A stretch of DNA of 64,000 bases, taken from Roseiarcus sp963737365. Its GTDB lineage: Bacteria; Pseudomonadota; Alphaproteobacteria; Rhizobiales; Beijerinckiaceae. Made by a program: the position numbers and the translations under genes. How positions within the stretch are numbered: the first letter of the stretch is position 1; the number at the start of each line of letters is the position of its first letter. Location: contig CAVTSD010000001.1 of NCBI GenBank assembly GCA_963737365.1, positions 1,807,117-1,871,116 of the forward strand. The letters run 5' to 3'. This document shows, piece after piece, positions 34,234 through 42,343 of the stretch. Below the pieces are notes generated by a model, which saw only the letters and a program-made list of their open reading frames with translations, did no database searches and was not told the origin of the DNA.

Positions 34234-34846
34234 TTCAATCGCCGCGCGCGGCGGTGTTTCCGCCCGCTAACGACGTCAATCTGAGGTCGAAACGACACAT
34301 AACGATTTTGCAACAAATTGACGACTGCCAAGGCTCATTTGGTCGATCACAAAAAATTCATAATTGCCAGACCCTTAATTGCCAAGCACACTCTGGCTCG
34401 GGTTAGCGGTCAATCCGGTCGAGCCAATTCGAACGGCGCCACTTTTCTCGCGCTCGGCAATTTAATGCGTGTGAGTTACAACCCACCCGCGATCTTGTCT
34501 CTTGAATCAAGCTCTTGCATTAAAACATAATAAAATTGTTCAATATTTGTCCACTTTTGCCGCCCCGAGGGCGGACCGTGGTCCCGGAAGTAAGGTTGCG
34601 TCGTCTGACGACCCGTGCCATAATCTTCACAACAGCAAGAAACGAGAGAAAAGTGACCTTGTCTGGCGCAAATGAGCAGGTAAGTGTAAGTAGACAGTAA
34701 GAATAGAAGCTCAGCGCAAGAGTTTGATACAAGGGCGGTTGCATCGGGTCTGGGCGAAAAATTTGGGCTAAAGTTTTTATTAGCCCGCTTTCAGCAATAG
34801 ATTGAACTCAGGTAAATCCGCAATGTGGGCTGCGGAGGGAGAGGCA
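34234..34846. other. AT-richer gene-free interval of about 610 bases
   Basis: No supportable gene was found. The interval is markedly AT-richer than its surroundings, especially 34500-34560. Repeated TAATTGCCA occurs at 34361 and 34377 (16 bases apart) with a related ACTGCCAAG at 34323. A perfect seven-base inverted repeat lies at 34765-34786. The interval precedes rhodanese and dnaA, so it may hold their promoters. Confidence 0.5.
34765..34786. promoter_or_regulatory. Inverted repeat upstream of the rhodanese gene
   Basis: GGGCTAA (34765-34771) and TTAGCCC (34780-34786) form a perfect dyad around an eight-base AT-rich spacer, about 60 bases before the rhodanese start. It could be an operator or a short hairpin in the leader. 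Confidence 0.35.
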
Positions 34847-35293
34847 ATGTCTTATCAGAACTTCCTCGGATATGCCGGGGATATTCTTTCGATCGATGCT
34901 TATTCACTGCTCAAGGGCGATTCAACATCGGTCCTTGTCGATGTCCGAACTCAGGCGGAGTGGAGTTACGTGGGGACGCCGGACATTCGAGCGCTCGGCA
35001 AGGTGCCATTGTTCTTGGAGTGGCAAAGCTATCCTTCGATGGCGGTCGACCCCGATTTTACCGCTCGCCTTGAAGCGCTGCTCGCCTCCGCGGGCGTGGG
35101 GCACGGCGCTCCGCTCCTGTTCTTGTGCCGATCAGGCGCGCGGTCGCGCCGTGCTGCAACCGCAATGACCGGTGCTGGGTGGTCGCCTTGTTTCAATGTA
35201 TCGGACGGATTTGAAGGCGCGCTGGACAACTCGCGCCGAAGAGGAGTGGTTAACGGGTGGAAGGCGGGCGGATTGCCTTGGACGCAGACATAA
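34847..35293 (+). CDS. Rhodanese-domain protein
   Basis: This is a 148-residue single rhodanese domain. It shows VDVRTQAEWSYVGTPD near the N terminus and the active-site loop LFLCRSGARSRRAA with the catalytic Cys. Such proteins carry persulfide sulfur. ATG 34847 is chosen because a GGAGGG site lies seven bases upstream; ATG codons at 34802 and 34823 are possible. It ends 76 bases before dnaA. Confidence 0.85.
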   Translation: MSYQNFLGYAGDILSIDAYSLLKGDSTSVLVDVRTQAEWSYVGTPDIRALGKVPLFLEWQSYPSMAVDPDFTARLEALLASAGVGHGAPLLFLCRSGARSRRAATAMTGAGWSPCFNVSDGFEGALDNSRRRGVVNGWKAGGLPWTQT

Positions 35294-35369
35294 AAAAAGG
35301 CTTCGCGCAAGTCCCGCTCCACGGCATCGCCGCAACGACGGCTGTCCACCTAACGCCCGAGACACAAGC

Positions 35370-36869
35370 ATGGATATGTACGACGAGCCCAATCCGGATC
35401 GCTTTGACCATGGCGGTTCCGGCGGGCCTCCTTTTGGCGAAGCCTGGCGACGATGCTGCGATCGTCTGCGAGCTGAAGTCGGCGACGCTGTCTTCAACAG
35501 CTGGTTCGGGAGCCTCACTTTGGAGTCGGTCGGATCTGGTCAAGCGAGGCTCTCCGTTCCAACTCGCTTTTTGAAAAGTTGGATCGTCACTCACTATGCC
35601 GGGCATGTCGCGTCTGCGCTGAACGCCGAAGTCGGCCCGGTCGGGCAAGTGCTTATCTCCGTCCGCTCGTCGGCGCCGCTCGGGCCATTTCCCAATGGTC
35701 CGCTGCCCGTGTGCGCGTTGCCCGCCAAGACAGCCCCAAAGGCTCCTGAATTGTCGGTTGATCGCGCCGTCGCTGATCGTCGGCCGCCCAACCGAACCCC
35801 AACAACGCCTGCGATTGGCGACCCCCTCACCGGATCTCCACTCGATCGGCGGCTGACGTTCGCGACTTTCCAAGTTGGGCGGTCGAACGAACTCGCCTTC
35901 AACGCCGTTCAGCGCGTAGCAAATCCCCAGCGGGGCGGCACGCCGGCCTTTTGCCCGCTCTACCTGCATTCAGCCGTGGGCCTCGGCAAGACCCATCTCC
36001 TGCAGGCCGTCGCCCATACCGCCGCTCAACAGGGGCGCTCGGTCATTTATTTGACGGCGGAAAAATTCATGTACGGCTTCGTCGCCGCGCTCCAGTCTCA
36101 GACCGCGATCGCCTTCAAGGAGCGGCTGCGGGCGATCGACCTCCTCATCTTCGACGACGCGCAGTTCCTCCAGGGGAAAAACATCCAGGCCGAATTCGGT
36201 CACGCTCTCAATGCTTTGCTCGACGCGGGCCGCGAGGTGATCGTCGCTGCCGACCGGCCGCCCAACGACCTCGAATCGCTCGACGAGCGCATCCGCTCGC
36301 GCCTCAGCGTCGGCCTTTGCGTAGAGATCGGCGCCCTCGACGAGGCGCTGAGATTGAAGATTTTGGAGGCGCGGGTCGCCGCCGCGCGCGCAGAGGACGC
36401 GAATTTTGAGGTTTCGCCGAACATTCTGGCCTTTGTCGCGCGCGCAATTCGCTCGAATGGCCGCGATCTTGAAGGCGCGGTCAACCGGCTGCGGGCGCAC
36501 TTTACGCCGACCGGTCCCGCGCTAACCGTCGAAACGGCGGAAACCGCGATCCGCGACCTCATCAGAACACACGAACTCAAGCGGGTGAAGATCGAGGATA
36601 TCCAGAAGCTGGTCGCGAGCCACTACAGCGTCTCGCGCGCCGACATTCTCTCCTCGCGGCGCACCGCGGCGGTCGTCAAGCCGCGCCAGGTGGCGATGTT
36701 CCTCGCGAAGATCCTTACCTTGCGCTCGCTGCCGGAAATTGGCCGACGGTTCGGCGGCCGTGACCACACGACCGTGCTGCACGCGGTGCGCAAGATCGAG
36801 GCTTTGTCGCAGACCGACACGATCTTGCGTGAGGAACTTGAGCTTTTAAAACGAATGCTTCAAGAGTGA
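35370..36869 (+). CDS. dnaA: Chromosomal replication initiator protein DnaA
   Basis: This 499-residue AAA+ initiator binds DnaA boxes and opens the origin. Domain I lies at about residues 22-95 (VFNSWFGSLTLES, RFLKSWIVTHY). A Pro-rich linker spans about 100-158. The AAA+ domain has Walker A VGLGKTHLL near 203 and Walker B LLIFDDAQFLQGK. Domain IV ends with the signature GGRDHTTVLHAVRKIE. The AQFLQGK and ADRPPNDLESLDERIRSRL segments match rhizobial DnaA. The start at 35370 precedes the domain I core; a longer frame from 35172 adds unconserved sequence overlapping the rhodanese gene. Confidence 0.95.
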   Translation: MDMYDEPNPDRFDHGGSGGPPFGEAWRRCCDRLRAEVGDAVFNSWFGSLTLESVGSGQARLSVPTRFLKSWIVTHYAGHVASALNAEVGPVGQVLISVRSSAPLGPFPNGPLPVCALPAKTAPKAPELSVDRAVADRRPPNRTPTTPAIGDPLTGSPLDRRLTFATFQVGRSNELAFNAVQRVANPQRGGTPAFCPLYLHSAVGLGKTHLLQAVAHTAAQQGRSVIYLTAEKFMYGFVAALQSQTAIAFKERLRAIDLLIFDDAQFLQGKNIQAEFGHALNALLDAGREVIVAADRPPNDLESLDERIRSRLSVGLCVEIGALDEALRLKILEARVAAARAEDANFEVSPNILAFVARAIRSNGRDLEGAVNRLRAHFTPTGPALTVETAETAIRDLIRTHELKRVKIEDIQKLVASHYSVSRADILSSRRTAAVVKPRQVAMFLAKILTLRSLPEIGRRFGGRDHTTVLHAVRKIEALSQTDTILREELELLKRMLQE

Positions 36870-36974
36870 GCAATCCGGCCCACACGCTCAGAATGGATGG
36901 AAGGGTCGTCCATCGCGCAGCGGATCCCGCCGGTCATGACGCGTACCGCGCTTTTGCGGCGGTTCTTGTTGAGA

Positions 36975-37316
36975 ATGATTGTCTATAAGATCGTCGCTGC
37001 CGAAGAATGGGCCGAGGCTGAGAAAGCCGGCGCCTTCGTGGGCGCGACGGTCGACCGCGCCGACGGCTTTATCCATTTTTCGACCGCCGAGCAGGCGCCC
37101 GAGACGGCGGCCAAATGGTTCGCCGGCCAAGGGGATTTGACCCTGGCCGCAATCGATGCGGATGCTTTGGGCAAGGACTTGCGATGGGAGCCCTCGCGGG
37201 GCGGCGCGCTCTTTCCTCACCTTTATGGCGCCCTGCCGATGACCGCTGTTGTCTGGTCGCGTCCCCTGCCGCTCGGCCCGGACGGGCGCCATGTCTTGGG
37301 CGACCTTGAGCCATGA
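36975..37316 (+). CDS. DUF952 protein
   Basis: This 113-residue protein opens MIVYKIV and has the family pattern WAEAEKAGAFVGATVDRADGFIHFSTAEQ and FPHLYGALPM. DUF952 proteins are small and unassigned, structurally reminiscent of ADP-ribosyl-transfer folds. The start is placed at the conserved first strand; ATG 36936 would add 13 residues. The stop overlaps the pyrD start in ATGA, so the two are translationally coupled. Confidence 0.8.
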   Translation: MIVYKIVAAEEWAEAEKAGAFVGATVDRADGFIHFSTAEQAPETAAKWFAGQGDLTLAAIDADALGKDLRWEPSRGGALFPHLYGALPMTAVVWSRPLPLGPDGRHVLGDLEP

Positions 37317-38410
37317 GGCTGGCCCGGCTCGCCGCTCCGGTTCTAAGGCGCCTTCCGGCGGAGACGGCCCATCGCGCGGCGATCAACGGGTTGAAGATCG
37401 CGCCGCGCGCTCCCGCGCCGTTGTCCGATCCGCGGCTCTCGGTCGAGGTTCTTGGGCTCAAATTCCCCAATCCGCTCGGCCTCGCCGCCGGATTCGACAA
37501 GAACGCCGAGGTTCCCGGCGCGATGCTAAGACTCGGTTTCGGCTTCGTCGAGGTCGGCACGCTGACGCCGCGACCGCAGGCTGGCAACGTCCGACCGAGG
37601 CTCTTCCGGTTGCACGAGGACGCGGCCGTCATCAACCGCTACGGCTTCAACAATGAAGGCTTCGAGCGGGCGCGCGCTCGGCTCGAGCGGCGGCGACGCT
37701 CTGGCCTTATTGGCGTTAATCTCGGCGCCAACAAGGACGCTGCCGACCGGGTGGAGGATTATGCGCTCGGCGTCAGGACTTTCGCTGCCCTCGCCGACTA
37801 TCTGACCATCAACGTCTCGTCGCCCAATACGCCTGGGTTGCGCGACCTGCAGCGGCGCGAGGCGCTGGACGATCTGATCGCCCGGGTCGTCGACGCCCGC
37901 GACGAGACCGAGCCGCGCCGGCCCCTCATGCTCAAGATCGCGCCGGATCTCGACGCCCGCGGGCTCGAGGACATTGTCGCCACGGCGCTTACCCGTCGCA
38001 TCGACGCCCTCATCATCTCCAACACGACGGTCGCGCGGCCAGCCAGCCTAACGTCCAGAAATCGTGGCGAAACCGGCGGCTTGTCGGGGCGCCCGCTGTT
38101 CGAGCCGTCGACGCGGCTTCTGGCCCGCGCCTATCTCCTGACCGGCGGGACGATGCCGCTAATTGGCTGCGGTGGGGTCGAGGATGCCGAGACGGCGCTG
38201 GCGAAGATCGAGGCGGGCGCGAACCTCGTGCAGCTCTATACCGGCCTCGCGCTCAAGGGGCAGGGGATCGTTGAGGAGATCCTCGACGGAATGAGCCGTG
38301 CGGTCGAGGCGCGCGGGTTGAACAGGATCGGCGAACTTGTCGGCGCGCGGGCGAGCCTCTGGGCTCAGCGGGAAATCACGAACGCCGCCGAGGACGCCTA
38401 CGCGGGCTAG
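37313..38410 (+). CDS. pyrD: Dihydroorotate dehydrogenase (quinone), class 2
   Basis: This 365-residue membrane-associated flavoenzyme oxidises dihydroorotate to orotate with quinone in pyrimidine synthesis. The N-terminal helix region LAAPVLRRLPAETAHRAA is the class 2 membrane extension. NPLGLAAGFDKNAEVP, VEVGTLTPRPQ, NRYGFNNEGF and TINVSSPNTPGLR (with the catalytic Ser of class 2 enzymes) are all present, and VQLYTGLALKGQG closes the FMN site. It overlaps the DUF952 gene by four bases. Confidence 0.96.
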   Translation: MRLARLAAPVLRRLPAETAHRAAINGLKIAPRAPAPLSDPRLSVEVLGLKFPNPLGLAAGFDKNAEVPGAMLRLGFGFVEVGTLTPRPQAGNVRPRLFRLHEDAAVINRYGFNNEGFERARARLERRRRSGLIGVNLGANKDAADRVEDYALGVRTFAALADYLTINVSSPNTPGLRDLQRREALDDLIARVVDARDETEPRRPLMLKIAPDLDARGLEDIVATALTRRIDALIISNTTVARPASLTSRNRGETGGLSGRPLFEPSTRLLARAYLLTGGTMPLIGCGGVEDAETALAKIEAGANLVQLYTGLALKGQGIVEEILDGMSRAVEARGLNRIGELVGARASLWAQREITNAAEDAYAG

Positions 38411-38490
38411 GTTCTCGCGTGGCGCAGCAACCCGCCAGTCTAGGCTAGGGCCGTTTGCCTTGGGACGCAGTGGGGTCCGGTCCACACTAT

Positions 38491-38632
38491 TTGGATTGTC
38501 TTGGAACCTCGCGGTTTCCCGTCCAAAAACGCCTTTTATGGGGTTGGATTTCCTTGGATTTCCTTGGATTCTCTCGTCCGAAACGAGACTTTTCAATGGG
38601 TTACGCTGGATTTTCGCTGGAAAATTTTTCTA
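38491..38632. repeat. Intergenic element B: phased TTGGATT repeats and conserved core
   Basis: TTGGAtt-type units start at 38491 and 38501, then at 38544, 38554 and 38564, exactly 10 bases apart within each group. TGGATT and TGGAAA follow at 38607 and 38617. The block 38579-38605, containing CTTTTCAATGGGTTACG, matches element A (8619-8645) at 23 of 27 positions in the same orientation, and both continue into AAAATTTTTC. This points to a family of intergenic elements of unknown role. Confidence 0.6.
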
Positions 38633-38805
38633 CGGGGTTTTCCCCCAAAAGTCGGCGACGAAAACAGAAGGCTCAGGCCCGAGGTCATGCGGAAGCGCCG
38701 GATTGTGCATGGGGCTCAGCGTAACTCAATTTCTGACATTCTGCAATAATTTGCCGGCCTTTATGGCGTTAACTCTGGTCTGAGCGTTCTGCGTTCTTTT
38801 GGAAT

Positions 38806-38896
38806 CGTCATTGCGAGGAGCGCAGCGACGAAGCCGTCCAGACCAGCATAGGCGCCCCAACGTCCCCTGGATTACGTCTCCTCACTCGCAATAACG
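38806..38896. repeat. Dispersed palindromic repeat (REP-like)
   Basis: CGTCATTGCGAGGAGCGCAG at the left end and CTCCTCACTCGCAATAACG at the right end form an imperfect long inverted repeat around a short centre. A sequence of this CATTGCGAGGAGCGCAGCGA type is known as a dispersed intergenic repeat in many proteobacterial genomes. It would fold as one long hairpin in RNA or single-stranded DNA. Confidence 0.7.
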
Positions 38897-39262
38897 CACC
38901 TGATCGATCAAGAAAGCCGCCCTGACCGGCCTTGCGCTGCCTTCCGCCTACCATCCACGCGGCGGCGCCACAAATCTCTCGACCGCTCAGACTTCCCGTC
39001 AGTTCAGAGGTTTACAGCGAGCAGCCGTGGTCTTGTGATGGCCGGGTCGAGCCCGGCCAATCAGATTGCACTCGCAAGAGAGGAAGAATGAGGGCCGCTG
39101 GTCCAATCTTTCCACAGGCATCTTTTGGCTAGACATATGTGTTGGAGGAGCCATCCACAGGGCCGCGACTGCGGGGTCGGCGGGTCTTGTGTACAACCCC
39201 AGTTGCACACGTATGGAGTTGTATAACTTCCTCAAGCTTACGGACAATCGAGCCGTATTCTG

Positions 39263-39904
39263 TCACCGGGCCCCTTCCAAAGAGCCCTCATTGCAGCGCT
39301 GAGGCATGAACAGCAATTCGACGTACCGTTTCAGGTGATCGAGGCTTTCAGCCGCCGCGGCTGCGTTCCCCTTTGCTTTCGCCAGGATGTAGCTCCCCTG
39401 GATCACGGCCTGTGTGTGCAAAGCGAGGCTCTCGGGCGTCCAGCCTTCCCGGGCGCCCTGCTCGTTCATCGCTGCGCGAATGTCGGCCTCGAGCGTTCTG
39501 GCGTGGCCGCTCATGCTCCGCTCGCAGGCGGCGCCGAGGTCCGGATGGGTTCGGTAGGCCTCCTGGACGATCGTGCCGACGAAGCAGGTGAAGTCGGGCA
39601 GGTCGCCGGTCAGGATCGCCTTACGAAACTCGATGTAAGCAATCACGCGGCTCAGCGGGTCGCCCGGGTCGTGGTACGGCGCTGTAGCGAAGAAGGCCGA
39701 CGTGGTCGCGTCCCAATGCGCGATCGCGCTCAACGCCAGATCTTCCTTGCTCTTGAAGTGATGGAAGAAGCTCCCCTTGGTCAGTCCGGCCTCCGCGCAG
39801 ACGTCCTCGATCCGCGTCGCGCTGTAGCCTTTCGCGCGCACCACCTTGAGCGTTGCGTCGAGGAGCTTTGTCTTGGATTCGTGCTGAGGCTGCATGGTCG
39901 TCAT
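39263..39904 (-). CDS. TetR-family transcriptional regulator
   Basis: This regulator of about 213 residues has an N-terminal helix-turn-helix: KLLDATLKVVRAKGYSATRIEDVCAEAGLT split over helices 1-2, then KGSFFHHFKSKEDL as the recognition segment. The rest is a ligand-binding helical domain. The start at 39904 lies downstream of the palindrome at 39922-39943; a longer frame from 39934 would begin inside that palindrome and is unlikely. It is divergent from an SDR gene, which it probably represses. The ligand is unknown. Confidence 0.9.
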   Translation of the reverse strand: MTTMQPQHESKTKLLDATLKVVRAKGYSATRIEDVCAEAGLTKGSFFHHFKSKEDLALSAIAHWDATTSAFFATAPYHDPGDPLSRVIAYIEFRKAILTGDLPDFTCFVGTIVQEAYRTHPDLGAACERSMSGHARTLEADIRAAMNEQGAREGWTPESLALHTQAVIQGSYILAKAKGNAAAAAESLDHLKRYVELLFMPQRCNEGSLEGAR

Positions 39905-39921
39905 CTGATGCGGGTAGTTAC

Positions 39922-39943
39922 CCATACCAACCATTTGGTATGG
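39922..39943. promoter_or_regulatory. TetR-type operator palindrome
   Basis: CCATACCA (39922-39929) and TGGTATGG (39936-39943) form a perfect eight-base dyad with a six-base spacer, just upstream of the TetR start and within the divergent intergenic region before the SDR. Size and position are typical of an autoregulatory TetR operator. Confidence 0.75.
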
Positions 39944-40114
39944 TTGTCAAACAAGCCTTCGTGTGGGGAGCCTTGCGCTCGGGTGCGCCGGCTCGCACCG
40001 ACCGGGTCCGCGGCACCGCGCCGGGGTCTCTAGCTCGAGGCTGGCCGGAACGCGTTGCCGTACAGCCGAAGCTCTGTCATGGGGACATTAGGTCATGTGA
40101 AGGGGAGGGCGTTC

Positions 40115-40876
40115 ATGAAGCGGCTCACGGGCAAGGTTGCCTGGGTCACCGGCGCGGGCAGCGGCATCGGCGAAGCGGGAGCGCTGGCGCTAGCCGAGGA
40201 AGGCGCGAGCGTGATGCTCACGGGGCGGCGAAAAGAGCCGCTCGAGGCGGTCGCGGCCCGCATCGCAAAAGACGGCGGAACGGGGCGTGTCCACACAGGC
40301 GACATGACCCGCTCCGAAGACGCGGCGCGGATCGCGGACGCGATCGAAAAGGAATTCGGCCGCCTCGACATTCTCGTGAACAACGCCGGCTCCAACATTC
40401 CGGATCGAAGCTGGAAGCGGCTGACGGCCGCCGGCGCCGACGAGCTCATTCGCGCAAACCTTTCGACCGCCTTTCATGGCGCGATCGCGGCTTTGCCGAT
40501 CATGCGCAAGCAGAAGGACGGCGTGATCATCAACATCGCCTCGATCGCCGGGCGGTTCGTAAGCACGCAGCCTGGCGTCGGCTATATCGCCTCCAAGCAC
40601 GGCGTCGTCGCTCTGAGCCATAGCATCAACATGGAGGAATGCCGGAACGGCATTCGGTCCACCGCGCTCTCGCCGGGCGAGGTGGCGACGCCGATCCTCG
40701 CCAAGCGTCCGGTCCCCGTCAGCGAAGAGGACAAGGCGCGGATGCTGCAATCGGAAGATCTCGGCGATCTCATTCGCTACATCGCCTGCCTGCCGGCGCG
40801 GGTGTGCCTCAACGACGTCCTAATCACGCCAACCTGGAACCGGGGCTACATTTCCGCCCAGGACCAGGGTTTTTAG
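40115..40876 (+). CDS. Short-chain dehydrogenase/reductase
   Basis: This 253-residue classical SDR has the cofactor motif TGAGSGIG, NNAG in the DILVNNAGS strand, and the catalytic Ser-Tyr-Lys as NIASIAG, then GYIASKHG. The Arg in TGRRKE suggests NADP(H). The start at 40115 has a GGGGAGGG site a few bases upstream; ATG 40079 is an alternative. It is probably controlled by the divergent TetR regulator. The substrate is unknown. Confidence 0.88.
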   Translation: MKRLTGKVAWVTGAGSGIGEAGALALAEEGASVMLTGRRKEPLEAVAARIAKDGGTGRVHTGDMTRSEDAARIADAIEKEFGRLDILVNNAGSNIPDRSWKRLTAAGADELIRANLSTAFHGAIAALPIMRKQKDGVIINIASIAGRFVSTQPGVGYIASKHGVVALSHSINMEECRNGIRSTALSPGEVATPILAKRPVPVSEEDKARMLQSEDLGDLIRYIACLPARVCLNDVLITPTWNRGYISAQDQGF

Positions 40877-40919
40877 GCGCGGGCTCCGGAACTTCGCTGC
40901 TCCAGGCGCTGAAGGCGGC

Positions 40920-40944
40920 GCTTCGCTGCATCGGGAAGCGAAGC
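40920..40944. terminator. Terminator hairpin between convergent genes
   Basis: GCTTCGCT (40920-40927) and AGCGAAGC (40937-40944) pair perfectly around a nine-base loop and are followed by TTT on the plus strand. It lies in the 73-base gap between the SDR and the convergent carboxypeptidase gene and could serve both. Confidence 0.5.
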
Positions 40945-40949
40945 TTTGG

Positions 40950-42131
40950 CTATAGCCCGGCCTTGATCGCCTGGAGGATCTGGAAGCGCGTCTCGTCATT
41001 GCTCGCGAGTGAGATGACGAAACGGACCCGTCCGTGGGTGGAGGTGTCGGCGTAGCCGGCGAGCGTGCGGATGCCGTCCATAGTCCCGCTCTTGTTCAAG
41101 CCGCCGTCATGACCATGCAGGAGGTCGGCATGGGGCGCGAAGAGTTCGAGCACCTTGGCGAGACCCCGCGCCGTGACCCTTGTGTCGCGGCTTATGCCGG
41201 AGCCCTCCTCGAGATGGATGGCGTCGGCAAGGCCGTGCGCGGCGAGGAGCTTGTTCGCGACCTCGAGCGACTTTGCGAGACTGACCGGGCCGCCCAATTC
41301 ATGGCCGCCGATCTCCAGGAAGACCTGGTTGGCGGTATAATTATTCGAGTCGAGGAGGAGGCCGACGAGGATCTCCGAGAGGCTGCGCGACTGTCGGTGG
41401 ACAGTGATCGGCTCCAGGCCCTTGGGCACGGCTCCAATCGAGATATCGCCTTTCACGTTGCCGCCAGCGCGGCGGATGAACGCCGCGATCAGCTCGCCCG
41501 CGTATCGGAGGCCAACCGTTGGGTCCTGGCCAAGGCTGATGCGGCCCTCTCCGTCCGGTGGACCCTTCGCGCGGAACCGAGCGATCGCGATCGGGGTGAT
41601 CGGCGTCTGCTCTTCCGCGGAGACCACCTTGTTGCCGATGCGCTCTGCGTAGATCGTGTTGAAATTCACCCCCAGCGCCGAATTCAGCGCGTCATAGGCC
41701 GTGTCGTCGTCTTCGATGCCGGGGATGCGCAGGTTCGAAGGATAGTAGCTCGCGTCGACCACAATTCCTGTGATCGGCGCCTTGCCGATTTTCGCGACCA
41801 GCGCGCTCGCAAGCGGCGCCAGTTCCTCGGAGATCAGGTAAGGATCGCCGCCCCCCTTCACATAGAGCACGCGTTTGGCGTCGAGGTAGAAGCGCGTCTC
41901 GAAGCGGTAGTCGGGGCCCAGAACTTCCAGCGCGAGCCACGCCGTCACGATCTTCGTGACCGACGCCGGGACGAAGGGTGTGTCGGCGTTCTGCGCGATG
42001 AGCTCGGCGCCCTTGGCGTCCACCACGAGCACGGTCGCCGAGGGAGCGAGCGTCGCGATCGTCTCCTTGGCGCCGGCGAGCGCGGAAGCGGGCAGGAGGA
42101 GCAAGGCAAGAGCGACGAGACAAGACCGCAT
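40950..42131 (-). CDS. dacB: D-alanyl-D-alanine carboxypeptidase/endopeptidase (PBP4-like)
   Basis: This 393-residue periplasmic penicillin-binding protein has a signal peptide at residues 1-19 (ending ALA). The active-site SVTK lies at residues 57-60, the second motif as SNN in LDSNNYTANQV, and the third as KSG in NKSGTMDGI. These define class C low-molecular-weight PBPs, which cleave terminal D-Ala or crosslinks. The start at 42131 opens the signal peptide; the codon at 42167 adds 12 residues. The usual middle domain is short compared with E. coli DacB. Confidence 0.88.
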   Translation of the reverse strand: MRSCLVALALLLLPASALAGAKETIATLAPSATVLVVDAKGAELIAQNADTPFVPASVTKIVTAWLALEVLGPDYRFETRFYLDAKRVLYVKGGGDPYLISEELAPLASALVAKIGKAPITGIVVDASYYPSNLRIPGIEDDDTAYDALNSALGVNFNTIYAERIGNKVVSAEEQTPITPIAIARFRAKGPPDGEGRISLGQDPTVGLRYAGELIAAFIRRAGGNVKGDISIGAVPKGLEPITVHRQSRSLSEILVGLLLDSNNYTANQVFLEIGGHELGGPVSLAKSLEVANKLLAAHGLADAIHLEEGSGISRDTRVTARGLAKVLELFAPHADLLHGHDGGLNKSGTMDGIRTLAGYADTSTHGRVRFVISLASNDETRFQILQAIKAGL

Positions 42132-42343
42132 GACGACTCCGGCGCGTGGTGTGCGCGCGTCCGCCACGAGCGGGCGTCGGCTCCACGAGGGCTAAGCGCC
42201 GAATCGGGCGCTTGAACGGCACCCTATACGTTCCCTGAAGCCGGCTTCTCGCGGCTTGTTGACCGCCAAAGCGCTCTGCCCCCTTGCCCCGGCCGTCCCG
42301 ACCAAATCAATATGCCGGTTGCGGGCTCGCGGGGGACTCGGAT

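Larger units (their letters stand above)
38411..39262. other. Repeat-rich gene-free interval of about 850 bases
   Basis: This interval between pyrD and the convergent TetR gene has no convincing gene. It holds a phased TTGGATT array with the conserved core (listed separately), a dispersed palindromic repeat at 38806-38896, and two TCCACAGG-containing sites near 39107 and 39155 that weakly resemble DnaA boxes. Short frames in the interval have no family resemblance and unusual composition. Confidence 0.55.

Noticed and set aside
8619..38632. The two conserved cores as attL/attR ends of a 30-kb mobile island
   Set aside because: The DNA between them holds cysS, the TCA operon, dnaA and pyrD, which are core genes. 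There is no integrase or tRNA at either end.
38900..39262. Replication origin near dnaA/pyrD based on TCCACAGG sites
   Set aside because: Only two weak DnaA-box-like words, no cluster and no typical neighbours of alphaproteobacterial origins.
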